From assembly GCA_013122435.1 (NCBI GenBank), contig WYDT01000045.1, forward strand, positions 1 through 59,464: a stretch of 59,464 nt of DNA, given 5' to 3'. A program made the position numbers and the translations under genes. Positions 34,796 through 43,778 of the stretch are shown piece after piece (position 1 is the stretch's first letter; each line of letters opens with the position of its first letter). The DNA comes from Chloroflexi bacterium AL-N1. GTDB lineage: Bacteria > Chloroflexota > Chloroflexia > Chloroflexales > Roseiflexaceae. Under the pieces are notes generated by a model. It was not told the DNA's origin. It saw nothing but the letters and a program-made list of their open reading frames with translations, and searched no databases.

Positions 34796-35559
34796 TGAGC
34801 GATTATACCTTAACTGAGCTTATGGCCGTTGCTGCTGCACGCGAAATACAGGATGGTGAGGTGGTGTTTGCGGGAACAGGGTTGCCCATGCTTGGTGCAA
34901 TGCTGGCCCAACATACGCATGCCCCCGATTGTTGTATTATCTTCGAGGCGGGAGCGATTGCGAGCCAACTGGCGCATCTCCCCATGTCGGTCGGTGACCC
35001 ACGGACCATGTATGGTGCTGCAACGGCGGCGGGTCTGAGTGAAATCTTTGCGTATACACTTCAGGCAGGGCGGGTCGATGTGGGTTTTATCAGTGGCGCA
35101 CAAATTGATCGATATGGCAATATCAATAGCACGTCGATTGGCCCCGACCCACGTCGTCCCAAGGTACGGTTCCCCGGCAGTGGTGGCGCAGCAGATATTG
35201 CCTGCCTTGCCCGTCGCACCATTGTCATTGCCCAGCACGAGAAGCGACGTTTCCCGGAGCAAGTTGATTATTGTACAAGTCCTGGTTGGGTTGAGGGCTA
35301 TGATAGTCGCCAAAAGGTTGGTCTGCGCTGGGGTGGACCAAGTGCTGTCGTAACGACCAAAGCTGTACTGCGCTTCCATGACGAAACCAAAGCGATGTAT
35401 CTCTACAGTTATCATCCTGGTTTGACGCCACAGGCCATTATCGACGATACTGGTTTTGCACTTGATGTGGTAGATGCTGTTGAGACACCACCGCCGTCGG
35501 TCAAAGAGCTGCAGGTCCTGCGTGAGGTGGTTGATCCCGAGTGCGTGTTTCTGCGGTAA
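34795..35559 (+). CDS. CoA-transferase subunit B (glutaconate CoA-transferase family)
   Basis: The 254-residue protein is the beta partner of the preceding gene. It shows VVFAGTGLPMLGAMLAQ, the candidate catalytic Glu in CIIFEAGAI, VDVGFISGAQIDRYGNINST (the conserved QID-x-x-GN pattern), VRFPGSGGAADIACLARR and GVEG-like WVEGYDSR. The overlap with subunit A is one base. The neighbouring aldolase and aldehyde dehydrogenase genes, on the opposite strand, may belong to the same acid-degradation pathway; the sequence alone does not fix the substrate. Confidence 0.9.
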   Translation: MSDYTLTELMAVAAAREIQDGEVVFAGTGLPMLGAMLAQHTHAPDCCIIFEAGAIASQLAHLPMSVGDPRTMYGAATAAGLSEIFAYTLQAGRVDVGFISGAQIDRYGNINSTSIGPDPRRPKVRFPGSGGAADIACLARRTIVIAQHEKRRFPEQVDYCTSPGWVEGYDSRQKVGLRWGGPSAVVTTKAVLRFHDETKAMYLYSYHPGLTPQAIIDDTGFALDVVDAVETPPPSVKELQVLREVVDPECVFLR

Positions 35560-35592
35560 ACACCCAGTTTGATTTTGTGCTGAGATGCTCTT

Positions 35593-35892
35593 CTATGTGC
35601 GAGGCGTGACGGCCTGCTGTTGCTGTTGTGCCTCTCCCCACTCACACATGACTGCTAGCACTGCTTTAAGACTTTCGCCCCGTTCGGTAAAGGAATATGC
35701 CACTCGAGGTGGTACCTCAGGATAGATCATGCGTTGAATAATGTCGTCATGTTCAAGTTCGCGCAATTGTTGTGCAAGCATTTTCTCGGTGATGTCTGGC
35801 ATAAGACGGTGTAACTCACTATAACGACGTGTATGTTCAAGCAAATGCCATAGAATTAAGACTTTCCATAGAACTATTTCAACAAATAGGGG
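35593..35892 (-). pseudogene. HxlR-family winged-helix regulator, 5'-truncated
   Basis: Read on the minus strand, the frame gives VLWKVLILWHLLEH, then RRYSELHRLMPDITEKMLAQ, QLRELEHDDIIQR and YSFTERGESLKAVL, the HxlR helix-turn-helix with its wing. A complete member starts about 15-25 residues earlier, usually with a Cys and GGKW. Here a TAG at 35893-35895 closes the frame just before VLWKV, and no plausible start codon lies before TTG 35844. So the 5' end looks lost. It is convergent with the CoA-transferase genes and could once have regulated them or a neighbour. Confidence 0.65.
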
Positions 35893-36104
35893 CTATTCCC
35901 ATGTTTGGATAACCAAGGTTCAAAGCTCTGAGTCTTTTGATCTCTCCCTGCTGCTTTGATTGCATCATCAATAGACGCTGGTTTACATGCTTTTGGAGTA
36001 ATCATTTTATGATCACTCAATGATCTTCCAGGTGACTTTGTGTCATGGATTCACTCAATCGTATATGTTTAAGCAAGCAAACTTACTTAGCTATGGTGTG
36101 CCGG

Positions 36105-36316
36105 GGAATAGATGTGAGGTGACAGGAAAGATGTGGATGTAAGTCCCCGTTACGACATGCGTTTTGAAGAGGGTGGTGAAGTGTGGTTGGTGGTAGTGTG
36201 TACCCTCAGGCTGTACTGGGTGGTGGTGCGTATTACTACCTTTCACGTCACGGTTGTGACAAAATGATGCAGGGAATAGAAGAGGTAATTCCTCCGCTCT
36301 TGTAATTCCTGCATCA
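36105..36316 (+). other. intergenic region with paired segments, no gene supported
   Basis: In the 628-base gap between 35893 and 36520, CGGGGA near 36105 can pair with TCCCCG near 36147. A long hairpin follows at 36265-36316 (TGATGCAGG with CCTGCATCA, inner AAGAG with CTCTT). It resembles a leader or terminator but matches no riboswitch I know. The rest of the gap is AT-rich and empty. Confidence 0.35.
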
Positions 36317-36433
36317 CCATTTATGCTTTTATTCGATCAATTTCTATCATCTTAATCCTCTTGTGTGTTTTTCTCCACATGGTCTATAACCTCTTCTGTG
36401 AAGATAGTACAATCTATCTCTTGTCGACAGGCA

Positions 36434-36442
36434 TGCTATAAT
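36434..36442 (+). promoter_or_regulatory. extended -10 promoter of the CxxC protein gene
   Basis: TGCTATAAT at 36434-36442 gives a full extended -10, about 80 bases before the ATG at 36521. No good -35 is visible. Confidence 0.55.
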
Positions 36443-36520
36443 CGTTCATATCCATCACACACAGCGTGTTGATACGAATGAACGTATTTGTATCTGTTAT
36501 ACATGTACTGTGTATTGGGT

Positions 36521-37039
36521 ATGACAACTATTCTCATAAACAAAACACATTTTGTAGGAATTGATGCTGTGCTTATCTCTACAACAACTGACCAATTGTT
36601 GCGAATAGGAATATCGCGCTACAATCTCCAATCACCATCAAGCACAAACAATGGCGAAGATATTGAACAAGACTGCTGTATTTGCGGCAGTACATTTAAG
36701 CTCAACCCAATTAGCGGTGTTGCTGCTGATGTACATTTTGTATTTGCAGGAAATATCTGCTCGAAATGCCTCAAATTGTCGGTGGATGAAATACGTGAAG
36801 TGCTGCGGCACACTGCTGCTGATTTTCGCTCTCGGGCTGCTCGTATGACCAACGAAGAACAGTCGGTTGCCAATCGCACGATAGCCGAGGCAGAAGAACG
36901 TGAACAGTGGTCGGAATGGGAAATTGTGCATGCGGGTGGGCGTGCCTTTGCTAAAGCGCGCAAAACGAGCAATCGTTGGTCGTGGTATCCGTTGCTCACT
37001 AACTCGACAGCGGTGCTGTACCAGGCATGGTTTGAGTAA
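36521..37039 (+). CDS. unknown protein with a CxxC-CxxC zinc motif
   Basis: From ATG 36521 the protein has 172 residues. It has two Cys pairs, CCICGSTFKLNP and ICSKCLKLS, about 30 residues apart, that should bind zinc. The rest is a basic/acidic helical segment (FRSRAARMTNEEQSVANRTI, AEAEEREQWSEWEI) and a Trp-rich end (NRWSWYPLL). I do not recognise the family. A ClpX-like zinc-binding N-terminal domain is a distant comparison because of the CxxC..CxxC spacing. It precedes the xthA gene by 37 bases and may be co-transcribed with it. Confidence 0.6.
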   Translation: MTTILINKTHFVGIDAVLISTTTDQLLRIGISRYNLQSPSSTNNGEDIEQDCCICGSTFKLNPISGVAADVHFVFAGNICSKCLKLSVDEIREVLRHTAADFRSRAARMTNEEQSVANRTIAEAEEREQWSEWEIVHAGGRAFAKARKTSNRWSWYPLLTNSTAVLYQAWFE

Positions 37040-37076
37040 GCGCTGCACCAGAAACATGACATACTGAAAGAATGCT

Positions 37077-37850
37077 ATGAAAGTGATAAAGTTGGTGTCC
37101 TGGAATGTCAATGGTATTCGGGCAGCCGAAAAGAAAGGCTTTCTTGATTGGATGCAGCAAAGTCAGGCTGATATCATTGCTGTACAAGAGACCAAAGCCC
37201 ATCCAGAACAAGTTTCACAGACGCTGTTATCCCCTCCCGGCTACCACTCAAACTGGAGTTCGGCAGTTAAAAAAGGGTACAGCGGCGTGGCTACTTTTAC
37301 ACGCGATCTGCCGGCTTCCACGCAGACAGGTTTGGATGACCCACGTTTTGATGATGAAGGACGTGTCCTGATTACAGAGTTTGCGTCGTTTGTCTTCTTC
37401 AATATTTATTTCCCCAACGGTGGTCGTGGGCCTGAGTGGGTACAGCACAAACTTGCCTTCTACAAGCGTTTCTTAGACATTGTGGGGGAATATCGTGCTG
37501 CTGGTCGCCCGGTGATTGTTGCTGGTGACGTCAACACGGCCTTTGCAGAGATCGATCTGGCGCGTCCGAAAGAAGGCTCGAAGAAATCAGGCTTCTTGCC
37601 GGAGGAGCGTGCTGGACTGGCCGAGTTCTTTGCTGCGGGTTTGGTCGATACCTTCCGTGCCCAACATCCCGATGTGATCAAATATTCGTGGTGGGATATG
37701 CGGACTGGTGCGCGAGAGCGGAATCAGGGCTGGCGGATTGATTATGTGTTTGTGTCGACGGATCTGCAAGAGCGTATTGTCCATGCGGACATTCACACTG
37801 AGATCCACGGTTCGGATCACTGCCCGATTAGTCTGACACTCGAAGTATAA
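37077..37850 (+). CDS. xthA: exodeoxyribonuclease III / AP endonuclease
   Basis: This repair nuclease cuts at abasic sites. The 257-residue protein shows the family motifs: LVSWNVNGIRAAEKKG with the catalytic Asn, IIAVQETKAH with the metal-binding Glu, YSGVATFTR, NIYFPNGGRG, VIVAGDVNTAFAEIDLA with the catalytic Asp and Asn, and the end GSDHCPISL with the catalytic His. Length is normal. The gene starts 37 bases after the CxxC protein gene. Confidence 0.95.
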   Translation: MKVIKLVSWNVNGIRAAEKKGFLDWMQQSQADIIAVQETKAHPEQVSQTLLSPPGYHSNWSSAVKKGYSGVATFTRDLPASTQTGLDDPRFDDEGRVLITEFASFVFFNIYFPNGGRGPEWVQHKLAFYKRFLDIVGEYRAAGRPVIVAGDVNTAFAEIDLARPKEGSKKSGFLPEERAGLAEFFAAGLVDTFRAQHPDVIKYSWWDMRTGARERNQGWRIDYVFVSTDLQERIVHADIHTEIHGSDHCPISLTLEV

Positions 37851-37959
37851 TTGCTGCGAATCGTTGCGAAGCCTCGCCGCCTTTATGATAGAATGCTACC
37901 AATCTTGTACATAGAAAGAACTTTGAACAAAGGATTACTTCCTATCTAAAGGATGTGAT

Positions 37960-38709
37960 ATGACAAAACTTGTACTGCTTCGCCACGGTCAAAGTACGTG
38001 GAATCTCGAAAATCGCTTCACTGGTTGGACGGATGTTGATCTAACGGAACAGGGTGTTAGCGAAGCCCGCAGGGCTGGCCATCAGCTGTTGGAAGAAGGG
38101 TTTACATTCGATATAGCATTTACCTCGGTACTCAAGCGCGCCATCCGTACCCTATGGCTGACATTGGACGAAATGGATCTGATGTGGATACCTGTCGAGC
38201 GTAGTTGGAAGCTGAATGAACGGCATTATGGTGGCTTACAGGGGCTCAACAAATCAGAGACCGCTGAAAAACATGGTGCTGATCAGGTCAAAATCTGGCG
38301 GCGTAGTTACGACATTCCACCGCCCGTGCTCGAACTCGATGATCAGCGCCACCCACGGTTCGATCCACGCTATGCGTCGATTGACTCAGCTGAATTGCCA
38401 GCAACCGAGTCGCTCAAGACGACCCTGGATCGTGTGTTGCCCTACTGGGAGGAACATATCGTACCTACGATCAAGAGTGGTGCAAAAGTCGTGATCGCAG
38501 CGCATGGCAACAGCTTGCGGGCGTTAGTAAAACATTTGGATGGTGTCTCGGAAGCGGACATTGTGGAACTTAACATCCCGACTGGTATTCCACTCATCTA
38601 TGAGTTGGATAACAACATGGGCGTAGTCGACCGTTACTACCTTGGTGGTGATGAAGCGGCAAAAGCGGCAGCCGAAGCCGTCGCACGGCAGGCGGAAGTC
38701 AAGAAGTAG
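37960..38709 (+). CDS. gpmA: 2,3-bisphosphoglycerate-dependent phosphoglycerate mutase
   Basis: This glycolytic enzyme interconverts 3- and 2-phosphoglycerate. The phosphohistidine motif LLRHGQSTWNLENRFTGW is at the N-terminus, followed by LNERHYGGLQGLNKSE, the RRSYDIPPP loop and the second His in IAAHGNSLRALVKHL. At 249 residues it is the normal dPGM length, unlike the shorter phosphatase at 39712. AAGGATG lies before the ATG. A terminator follows at 38773-38808. Confidence 0.95.
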   Translation: MTKLVLLRHGQSTWNLENRFTGWTDVDLTEQGVSEARRAGHQLLEEGFTFDIAFTSVLKRAIRTLWLTLDEMDLMWIPVERSWKLNERHYGGLQGLNKSETAEKHGADQVKIWRRSYDIPPPVLELDDQRHPRFDPRYASIDSAELPATESLKTTLDRVLPYWEEHIVPTIKSGAKVVIAAHGNSLRALVKHLDGVSEADIVELNIPTGIPLIYELDNNMGVVDRYYLGGDEAAKAAAEAVARQAEVKK

Positions 38710-38772
38710 ACATTATTGAGGGCCATCTATCAGTACGATAGGTGCGGTTCAGAAGCTCCAGAAGATGTAAGA

Positions 38773-38808
38773 CAGGCCAGTGACATCAATCGCCGCTGGC
38801 CTGCGTTT
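38773..38808 (+). terminator. terminator after gpmA
   Basis: CAGGCCAG pairs with CTGGCCTG across a 15-base loop, followed by CGTTTATT. Confidence 0.7.
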
Positions 38809-38870
38809 ATTAGCTGTGATTTACGTCGCTTTGTGTCCTGTTGAGAACTGTATCTTATGCCGTGAACGAG

Positions 38871-39674
38871 TCACAACAACGTGCGTTCTGTTTGCTGTTG
38901 TTGCTTAAACACCTGATATTCGACGGCGACGTGTTGAAGGAAGCGCTCAGCATCTCCGCCTTGTGGCAAGCCAAGCCGCGCCTGCAACCCACTGGCAAGT
39001 TGTACCCCCAACCGCATACGCGCATCACGACCAAGTTCTGAACGGCGTCGCAAAAACTCTTGTATCAGATCATAATCCTGGTCGTTCAACATTTGGATGT
39101 TGGGTAAAGTAACTTCACGTTGTGAGTCGCCTGGCTGTGGTGGTGCAACAGTTGAGGTGTTCGAGAGGCTTTCGAGCGTAACACCCTGACGCTCTTTGAC
39201 CACCAGTGTGCCACCTGCCAGATCTCCCAGTCGTCGTGCGCGTCGATCAATGAACATCGCCACCACACCGATGCCGTAAAAGGCCGGTAGAAAATCCACA
39301 AAGCGAATGAGATTGCGAATAACCGAACTGAGAAACGTGATCGGTCGTCCTCCCTCACGTACAACACGCAACCCAATGGCTCGTTTGCCCGGACTCTGAC
39401 CATTCCAGACCGCTTCAAAAGCGATATAATACCCCCACAGAAGCCCAAAGCCAACCAGGGTTGACAATGCGAAAATAAGGCTTTCCGGTGCTGCACCAAA
39501 GCTGTCTGGTGCTAGTGCAGAAGCAATCAGTCCCGCTGACACAAAAACAATGATTTGTGCAACGATAATAAGCAAAGTATCGATAATTGCTGCCAGAAAT
39601 CGCGATCCAATACCAGCGATATCGTACGCAAATTCTATATTTTCGGGTGTATCAATTGTATAGCGGTCGTCCAT
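38871..39674 (-). CDS. RDD-family membrane protein
   Basis: The 267-residue protein carries an RDD domain: IAGIGSRFLAAIIDTLLIIV, GQSPGKRAIGLRVVREGGRP, and a third segment before RRARRLGDLAGGTLVV. It has three or four membrane segments. The C-terminal ~100 residues are cytoplasmic and Gln/Arg-rich. RDD proteins are poorly understood; some are proposed ion transporters. AGGTGATCG precedes the ATG. It lies downstream of the histidine phosphatase gene on the same strand, 37 bases apart. Confidence 0.88.
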   Translation of the reverse strand: MDDRYTIDTPENIEFAYDIAGIGSRFLAAIIDTLLIIVAQIIVFVSAGLIASALAPDSFGAAPESLIFALSTLVGFGLLWGYYIAFEAVWNGQSPGKRAIGLRVVREGGRPITFLSSVIRNLIRFVDFLPAFYGIGVVAMFIDRRARRLGDLAGGTLVVKERQGVTLESLSNTSTVAPPQPGDSQREVTLPNIQMLNDQDYDLIQEFLRRRSELGRDARMRLGVQLASGLQARLGLPQGGDAERFLQHVAVEYQVFKQQQQTERTLL

Positions 39675-39711
39675 CGATCACCTAACCTCTTTGCTACATA
39701 ACCCGCTTCGT

Positions 39712-40380
39712 CTACACCTGTTCGGCATCACCAGGTGGTGTCGACATTAAATCTGGTGCTTGATCTGTTCCATTAAGATGGGCCATATCGTTGATTACGC
39801 TCACATCCCACCCGGCTGCTGTCCGAATGACAACCGAGATGGCGGTGTTGCCAATGTGTTGGCCCCATCCCAGGGCTTGTGGTGTTCCCTGTGTTGCGTG
39901 GGCTAGCAATGAGCGAATGGTGCCACCATGGGCGACAAGGCCAATTGTCTCACCACGATGTTGGGTGGCGATTTGCTCAACCGCCGACACAACGCGTGCA
40001 CGTAAGTCTGTAATACGTTCTGCACCACCACGCGGTAAGTCTTCGCCCGCATCGATCCGTGCCAGTGTCTCAGGGTCGCTTTCTTGAATCTCTGCCCGTG
40101 TCCTGCCGCCCCACGTCCCTAAATCGATCTCACGTAATGCTTGTTGTGGTTGTGGTTCGATATCGAGAGCGGTTCCAATCGTTTGTGCCGTCATCCAGGC
40201 CCGTTGCAAATCGCTGCTATAGAGTACATCAAAATGCATGTTTTCTTCACGCAATCGTTCGGCAACTCGTTGAGCTTGTGCTAATCCAACATCATTGAGC
40301 GGAATATCCATATGGCCCTGCCATCGGCCAGTTACATTCCATTCGGTTTCACCATGGCGAATAAGGTAGAAAATGGTCAC
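39712..40380 (-). CDS. histidine phosphatase family protein
   Basis: The 222-residue protein has the branch 1 histidine phosphatase pattern: FYLIRHGETEWNVTGRWQGH with the catalytic His, YSSDLQRAWMTAQTI, the acidic residue in LREIDLGTWGG, and the second His in GLVAHGGTIRSLL. It is shorter than gpmA nearby and lacks its mutase loop, so a phosphatase of the GpmB/CobC type is likely; its substrate is unknown. It is probably co-transcribed with the downstream RDD gene. Confidence 0.85.
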   Translation of the reverse strand: MTIFYLIRHGETEWNVTGRWQGHMDIPLNDVGLAQAQRVAERLREENMHFDVLYSSDLQRAWMTAQTIGTALDIEPQPQQALREIDLGTWGGRTRAEIQESDPETLARIDAGEDLPRGGAERITDLRARVVSAVEQIATQHRGETIGLVAHGGTIRSLLAHATQGTPQALGWGQHIGNTAISVVIRTAAGWDVSVINDMAHLNGTDQAPDLMSTPPGDAEQV

Positions 40381-40494
40381 AGGTCGTATCCTTATCGTGT
40401 CCTCTGTATGGTATATACGCTGTAGAAATCATAGAGTTCCACATGTTCGCGACGAGTATAGCATTAGCGTCTGTTGAATACAAGCCGGATCTGT

Positions 40495-42126
40495 TTATCG
40501 GCGGAGACGTGCAACAATTCCTTGTAGTTGCTGCCAGGTTGTCGCAACTTCACTGAGACCAAATAGCGCGGTTATGCCACCGTACACGACACTGCTGATG
40601 CCAAAAGCACACGCTAGCCAGAGACCCAGCATAGCAAAATCGTTTGGCCATTGATAGATCAGCGCAGATTGGAGAAAAGGTAGTTGGGGTGTTGATACCG
40701 TCAATAAAGCCAGCAGCGCCCCACCAACGGCTAGTGTTGCTATGGCCATGCTACCAACAGCGCGCCAGAAACCTGCTCCGAAAGCACCCAGTCGTTGCCG
40801 TGAAATAATGAGCAATATGATCATTTCAAGCACATTGGCAAGGCTGAATGCGAGGGCTAATCCTGCCAGGCCAAACTCCAGCAGCAACCATGCCAGGGTA
40901 ATATTAACGACTACCGTGACAACCACCACAAGCACTGGTGTGAGTGTATCCTGCATGGCATAGAATGTCCGCACGATAATCTCTGATGCAGCGAAGGCAG
41001 CCAATCCAATGGCATAAAACCCCAGTGCCTCTGCCGTGAGCATTGTGGATGCACCAGTAAAATCGCCACGCTGAAACAATAGCTCAATAAGAGGGACTCG
41101 CAGCATGCCAAGGAGTACGGCTGCTGGCAGTGCGAGAAAGAGGACACTGCGTATGCCACTCAGTACGATTTCTCGGAGTGTGTCGATGTTGCCATCGGCA
41201 AAGTGCCGTGCAAGCTGTGGGAAGAGTACGGTTCCCAGACTTAGTGCCACCAGACCATGTGGGAGTAGCATAAGCTGAAAGGCGTATGCGTTGGCGGCAG
41301 CAGCCTGTTCACCAACTACCGAGGCAAAGGAGATGATAACGATCAAATTGATCTGCCACGCCGACTGACCAAAAAGTCGTGGACCAAGCAAGCGAGCCAC
41401 CTGCCAGAGTCCGGGAGTATTGAGTCGAAAGGTCGGTGTATAGCGTGCACCAACCGTAATGAGCCCTGGTATTTGTATGATAAGAAACAGGAGTGCCCCA
41501 CCAATAACACCCCAGACCAGGCCAAAAATACCAATACCAAATATGGGGGCAAGCAGTGCTCCACCAATAATACCTAAGTTGTAAAGGTTTGAACCAATCG
41601 CAGGCAGCGCAAAACGATCAAATGATTCCAGCGTGGCTTTAGCCAGCCCACCAATGCCAAGCAACACTGGTTGGATTAGCAACATACGTAATAGCTGTGC
41701 CGTAAGCGCTTGGTTCTCCGGATCAAATCCCCTTGCCACAGTCAGCGCAACAAGCGGTTGGGCAAATATCGCAATCAATACACATGTAACCAGTAGCCCA
41801 ACCAGAATAACGTTGAGCACACTGCTGGCAAGTCGCCAGGCATCTTCCTGACGTTGCTTGGTTAGAAAGGCTGCAAATACTGGAATGAAGGCCGATCCCA
41901 GTGCACCACCAGCAATGACCAGATAGACAATGTCGAGCACACCAAAGGCTGCCCGATAAGCACTGAGATCAAGTGAAGTGCCAAACTGGCTGGCAATAAT
42001 AATGTCGCGGATGAGCCCTAGCACACGACTCAAGAGATAGCTGCCGGCGACAATAAAAGTGTTCAGAAAAGCGCTCCAACGCCTCGGTGATGGTGTGGAT
42101 GGTGGTGAGCCCGTCGTTGATGACAT
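40495..42126 (-). CDS. murJ: MurJ/MviN lipid II flippase
   Basis: MurJ moves lipid-linked peptidoglycan precursors across the membrane. From ATG 42126 the protein has 543 residues and about 14 hydrophobic segments. Its start FIVAGSYLLSRVLGLIRDII is the hallmark MviN N-terminus, followed by FGTSLDLSAYRAAF, ALGSAFIPVFA, QPVLLGIGGLAKATLESFDRF and LPHGLVALSLGTVLFPQLARH. An earlier start at 42318 would cross into rpsT control sequences and adds 64 unconserved residues. It is divergent from rpsT. Confidence 0.93.
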   Translation of the reverse strand: MSSTTGSPPSTPSPRRWSAFLNTFIVAGSYLLSRVLGLIRDIIIASQFGTSLDLSAYRAAFGVLDIVYLVIAGGALGSAFIPVFAAFLTKQRQEDAWRLASSVLNVILVGLLVTCVLIAIFAQPLVALTVARGFDPENQALTAQLLRMLLIQPVLLGIGGLAKATLESFDRFALPAIGSNLYNLGIIGGALLAPIFGIGIFGLVWGVIGGALLFLIIQIPGLITVGARYTPTFRLNTPGLWQVARLLGPRLFGQSAWQINLIVIISFASVVGEQAAAANAYAFQLMLLPHGLVALSLGTVLFPQLARHFADGNIDTLREIVLSGIRSVLFLALPAAVLLGMLRVPLIELLFQRGDFTGASTMLTAEALGFYAIGLAAFAASEIIVRTFYAMQDTLTPVLVVVVTVVVNITLAWLLLEFGLAGLALAFSLANVLEMIILLIISRQRLGAFGAGFWRAVGSMAIATLAVGGALLALLTVSTPQLPFLQSALIYQWPNDFAMLGLWLACAFGISSVVYGGITALFGLSEVATTWQQLQGIVARLRR

Positions 42127-42146
42127 TTGCGATGCCTGGAGCTTTC

Positions 42147-42155
42147 TGCTATAAT
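42147..42155 (+). promoter_or_regulatory. extended -10 promoter of rpsT
   Basis: TGCTATAAT at 42147-42155 lies about 80 bases before the rpsT start and divergent to murJ. Confidence 0.65.
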
Positions 42156-42232
42156 CGCCGTTTAGTGCAAAGCGAAAATTTGACTGTCTATACTGTCTTA
42201 ATGCAGTGACATTATATGGGAGGAATGTTACT

Positions 42233-42496
42233 TTGGCGAATACATCATCGGCTCGTAAACGCATTCGTACGAATGAACGCAAGCGCCTGCGTAATCGTAT
42301 GTACAATTCACGTGTCAAGACTATGGTTAAGAAGGCTGAAGATGCTATCTTTAGTGGTGACTCAGCCGAAGATGCTGTACGTGAGGCACTTATATCACTT
42401 GATAAAGCAGCATCAAAGGGTATTGTTCACAAGAATAATGCCGCTCGGCGCAAGTCTCGCCTTGTGAAGAAGTTAGTCGCCAGTAAGAGCGCCTAA
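42233..42496 (+). CDS. rpsT: 30S ribosomal protein S20, TTG start
   Basis: S20 opens with ANTSSARKRIRTNERKRLRN and continues with SRVKTMVKKAEDAI, ending KNNAARRKSRLVKKLV; the family nearly always begins MAN. That places the start at TTG 42233, with GGGAGGA eight bases upstream, rather than the GTG at 42206. The protein is then 87 residues, normal for S20. E. coli rpsT also starts with UUG and is autogenously regulated through it, so similar control is possible here. A strong terminator follows at 42532-42553. Confidence 0.93.
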   Translation: MANTSSARKRIRTNERKRLRNRMYNSRVKTMVKKAEDAIFSGDSAEDAVREALISLDKAASKGIVHKNNAARRKSRLVKKLVASKSA

Positions 42497-42531
42497 ATCG
42501 GGATATACCATTGTCTTTGTCGGTTATGGGG

Positions 42532-42553
42532 AAGGCCTCTAACGGCCTTTTTT
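42532..42553 (+). terminator. intrinsic terminator of rpsT
   Basis: GAAGGCC and GGCCTTT form a short GC-rich stem around TCTAAC, followed by a run of six T. Confidence 0.85.
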
Positions 42554-42562
42554 ATGTGCCTT

Positions 42563-43510
42563 CTAGTGACACATTTCGACAACTAAAACTTCGAGCGCGG
42601 TTTCAGGGGTAATCCGTCCGGTTTTGGTGGCGTGATCAAGCTCAAGCACACGGTCGTGGAATGTAACTAACTCGGCATGGCTGAAGCTGCGTACCTGCTC
42701 CAAGGCTTTGCGTACCACAAACGGTCGCTGGCCGGTCTGTGCAGCGATATCATCGACTCGCATACGCTGGTTGGCAAACTCCTTTACGCCCAGTAGAATA
42801 CGCACCTGCCGCGCAATCATAAAGAGGATGTAGGTTGGTGCCTGCCCATCAGCAAACAGGTGTCGCAGGCTCCCATAGGCGGTGTCGCGTCGCCTTTGAC
42901 TGAGTTGGTCGATAAATGCAAACAAGTTCTGCTCCTGGCCATCGGTGACGAGCAGATCAATGTGGTCAGCGGTAATGTGCCCACCATGCCCGACGTAGCT
43001 GGCAAGCTTGTCCAACTCATTGGCCAGCGCGCGACCCTCGTTACCCACATAGTCAATCAGATGCCGAGTGGCCGACCCTTCAATGGTAACACCAAGTTGT
43101 TGGGACTGTTCGGCGATCCAGCATAACAGATCGTTGCCCTCTTTGGGAGTACATTCCTGAAGCTTGCCTGCTTTCTTGAGGTACGTAAAGATGGCATTAC
43201 GTTTGTCAATGGTTTCGCTTTCCACAAAGATGAGATCGCATGTTTGGGGTAGACGAGTCAGATAATCACGTATGGTGTCGCGTTCTTTCCCGGCTTTCTG
43301 GTGTTTCAATAAATTGTGTACAATGACGATCCGGCACTCGGCAATAAACGGAAAGGCCTCACATTCAGAGATAAGCGTTTCGGTTTTGAGTTTGCGCCCA
43401 TCAAGTGTGGAGATGTTGAGATCGGCCAGATCAGGGGGGATAGTTTGTTTGAGGGTTGTAAGAGCTTCACTGCGGGCAAGTTCGTCGGGGCCATAGATTA
43501 AATAGATCAT
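42563..43510 (-). CDS. holA: DNA polymerase III delta subunit
   Basis: HolA is the clamp-loader subunit that opens the beta clamp. The 315-residue protein has the family's start IYLIYGPDELARSEAL, a central LIFVESETIDKRNAIFTYL, GVTIEGSATRHLIDYVGNEG and a C-terminal helical domain with LFAFIDQLSQRRRD, ILFMIARQVRILLGVKEF and LDHATKTGRITPETALEVLV. The linked rpsT/holA arrangement is common in bacteria. It converges with rpsT, whose terminator separates them by nine bases. Confidence 0.92.
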   Translation of the reverse strand: MIYLIYGPDELARSEALTTLKQTIPPDLADLNISTLDGRKLKTETLISECEAFPFIAECRIVIVHNLLKHQKAGKERDTIRDYLTRLPQTCDLIFVESETIDKRNAIFTYLKKAGKLQECTPKEGNDLLCWIAEQSQQLGVTIEGSATRHLIDYVGNEGRALANELDKLASYVGHGGHITADHIDLLVTDGQEQNLFAFIDQLSQRRRDTAYGSLRHLFADGQAPTYILFMIARQVRILLGVKEFANQRMRVDDIAAQTGQRPFVVRKALEQVRSFSHAELVTFHDRVLELDHATKTGRITPETALEVLVVEMCH

Positions 43511-43778
43511 ACTGCATATTCTTCAAACAGCGACGAGATCTTATAGTAGCTCTCACCAATAAACACCCTATGACTGACGTGAACGGCGTGTTTTGAATCC
43601 GCTTTCGCAGGTGGGTGCCCGCCCGCAAGCTTCTGCGGACCACCGCATATCTTGCTATTGGTGCGAAGCTCCCTTCAAAACATATGTTGACTCAAAACAT
43701 ATGCTCGATCACATTCAGCATAGGGCCCCAAAATCATACCATGTGGAGAAGTATTTAGCAACTTTGTGCAAAGCGTTA

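Noticed and set aside
36105..36160. A cobalamin-type riboswitch
   Set aside because: Paired segments exist but the conserved B12-box sequence is absent.
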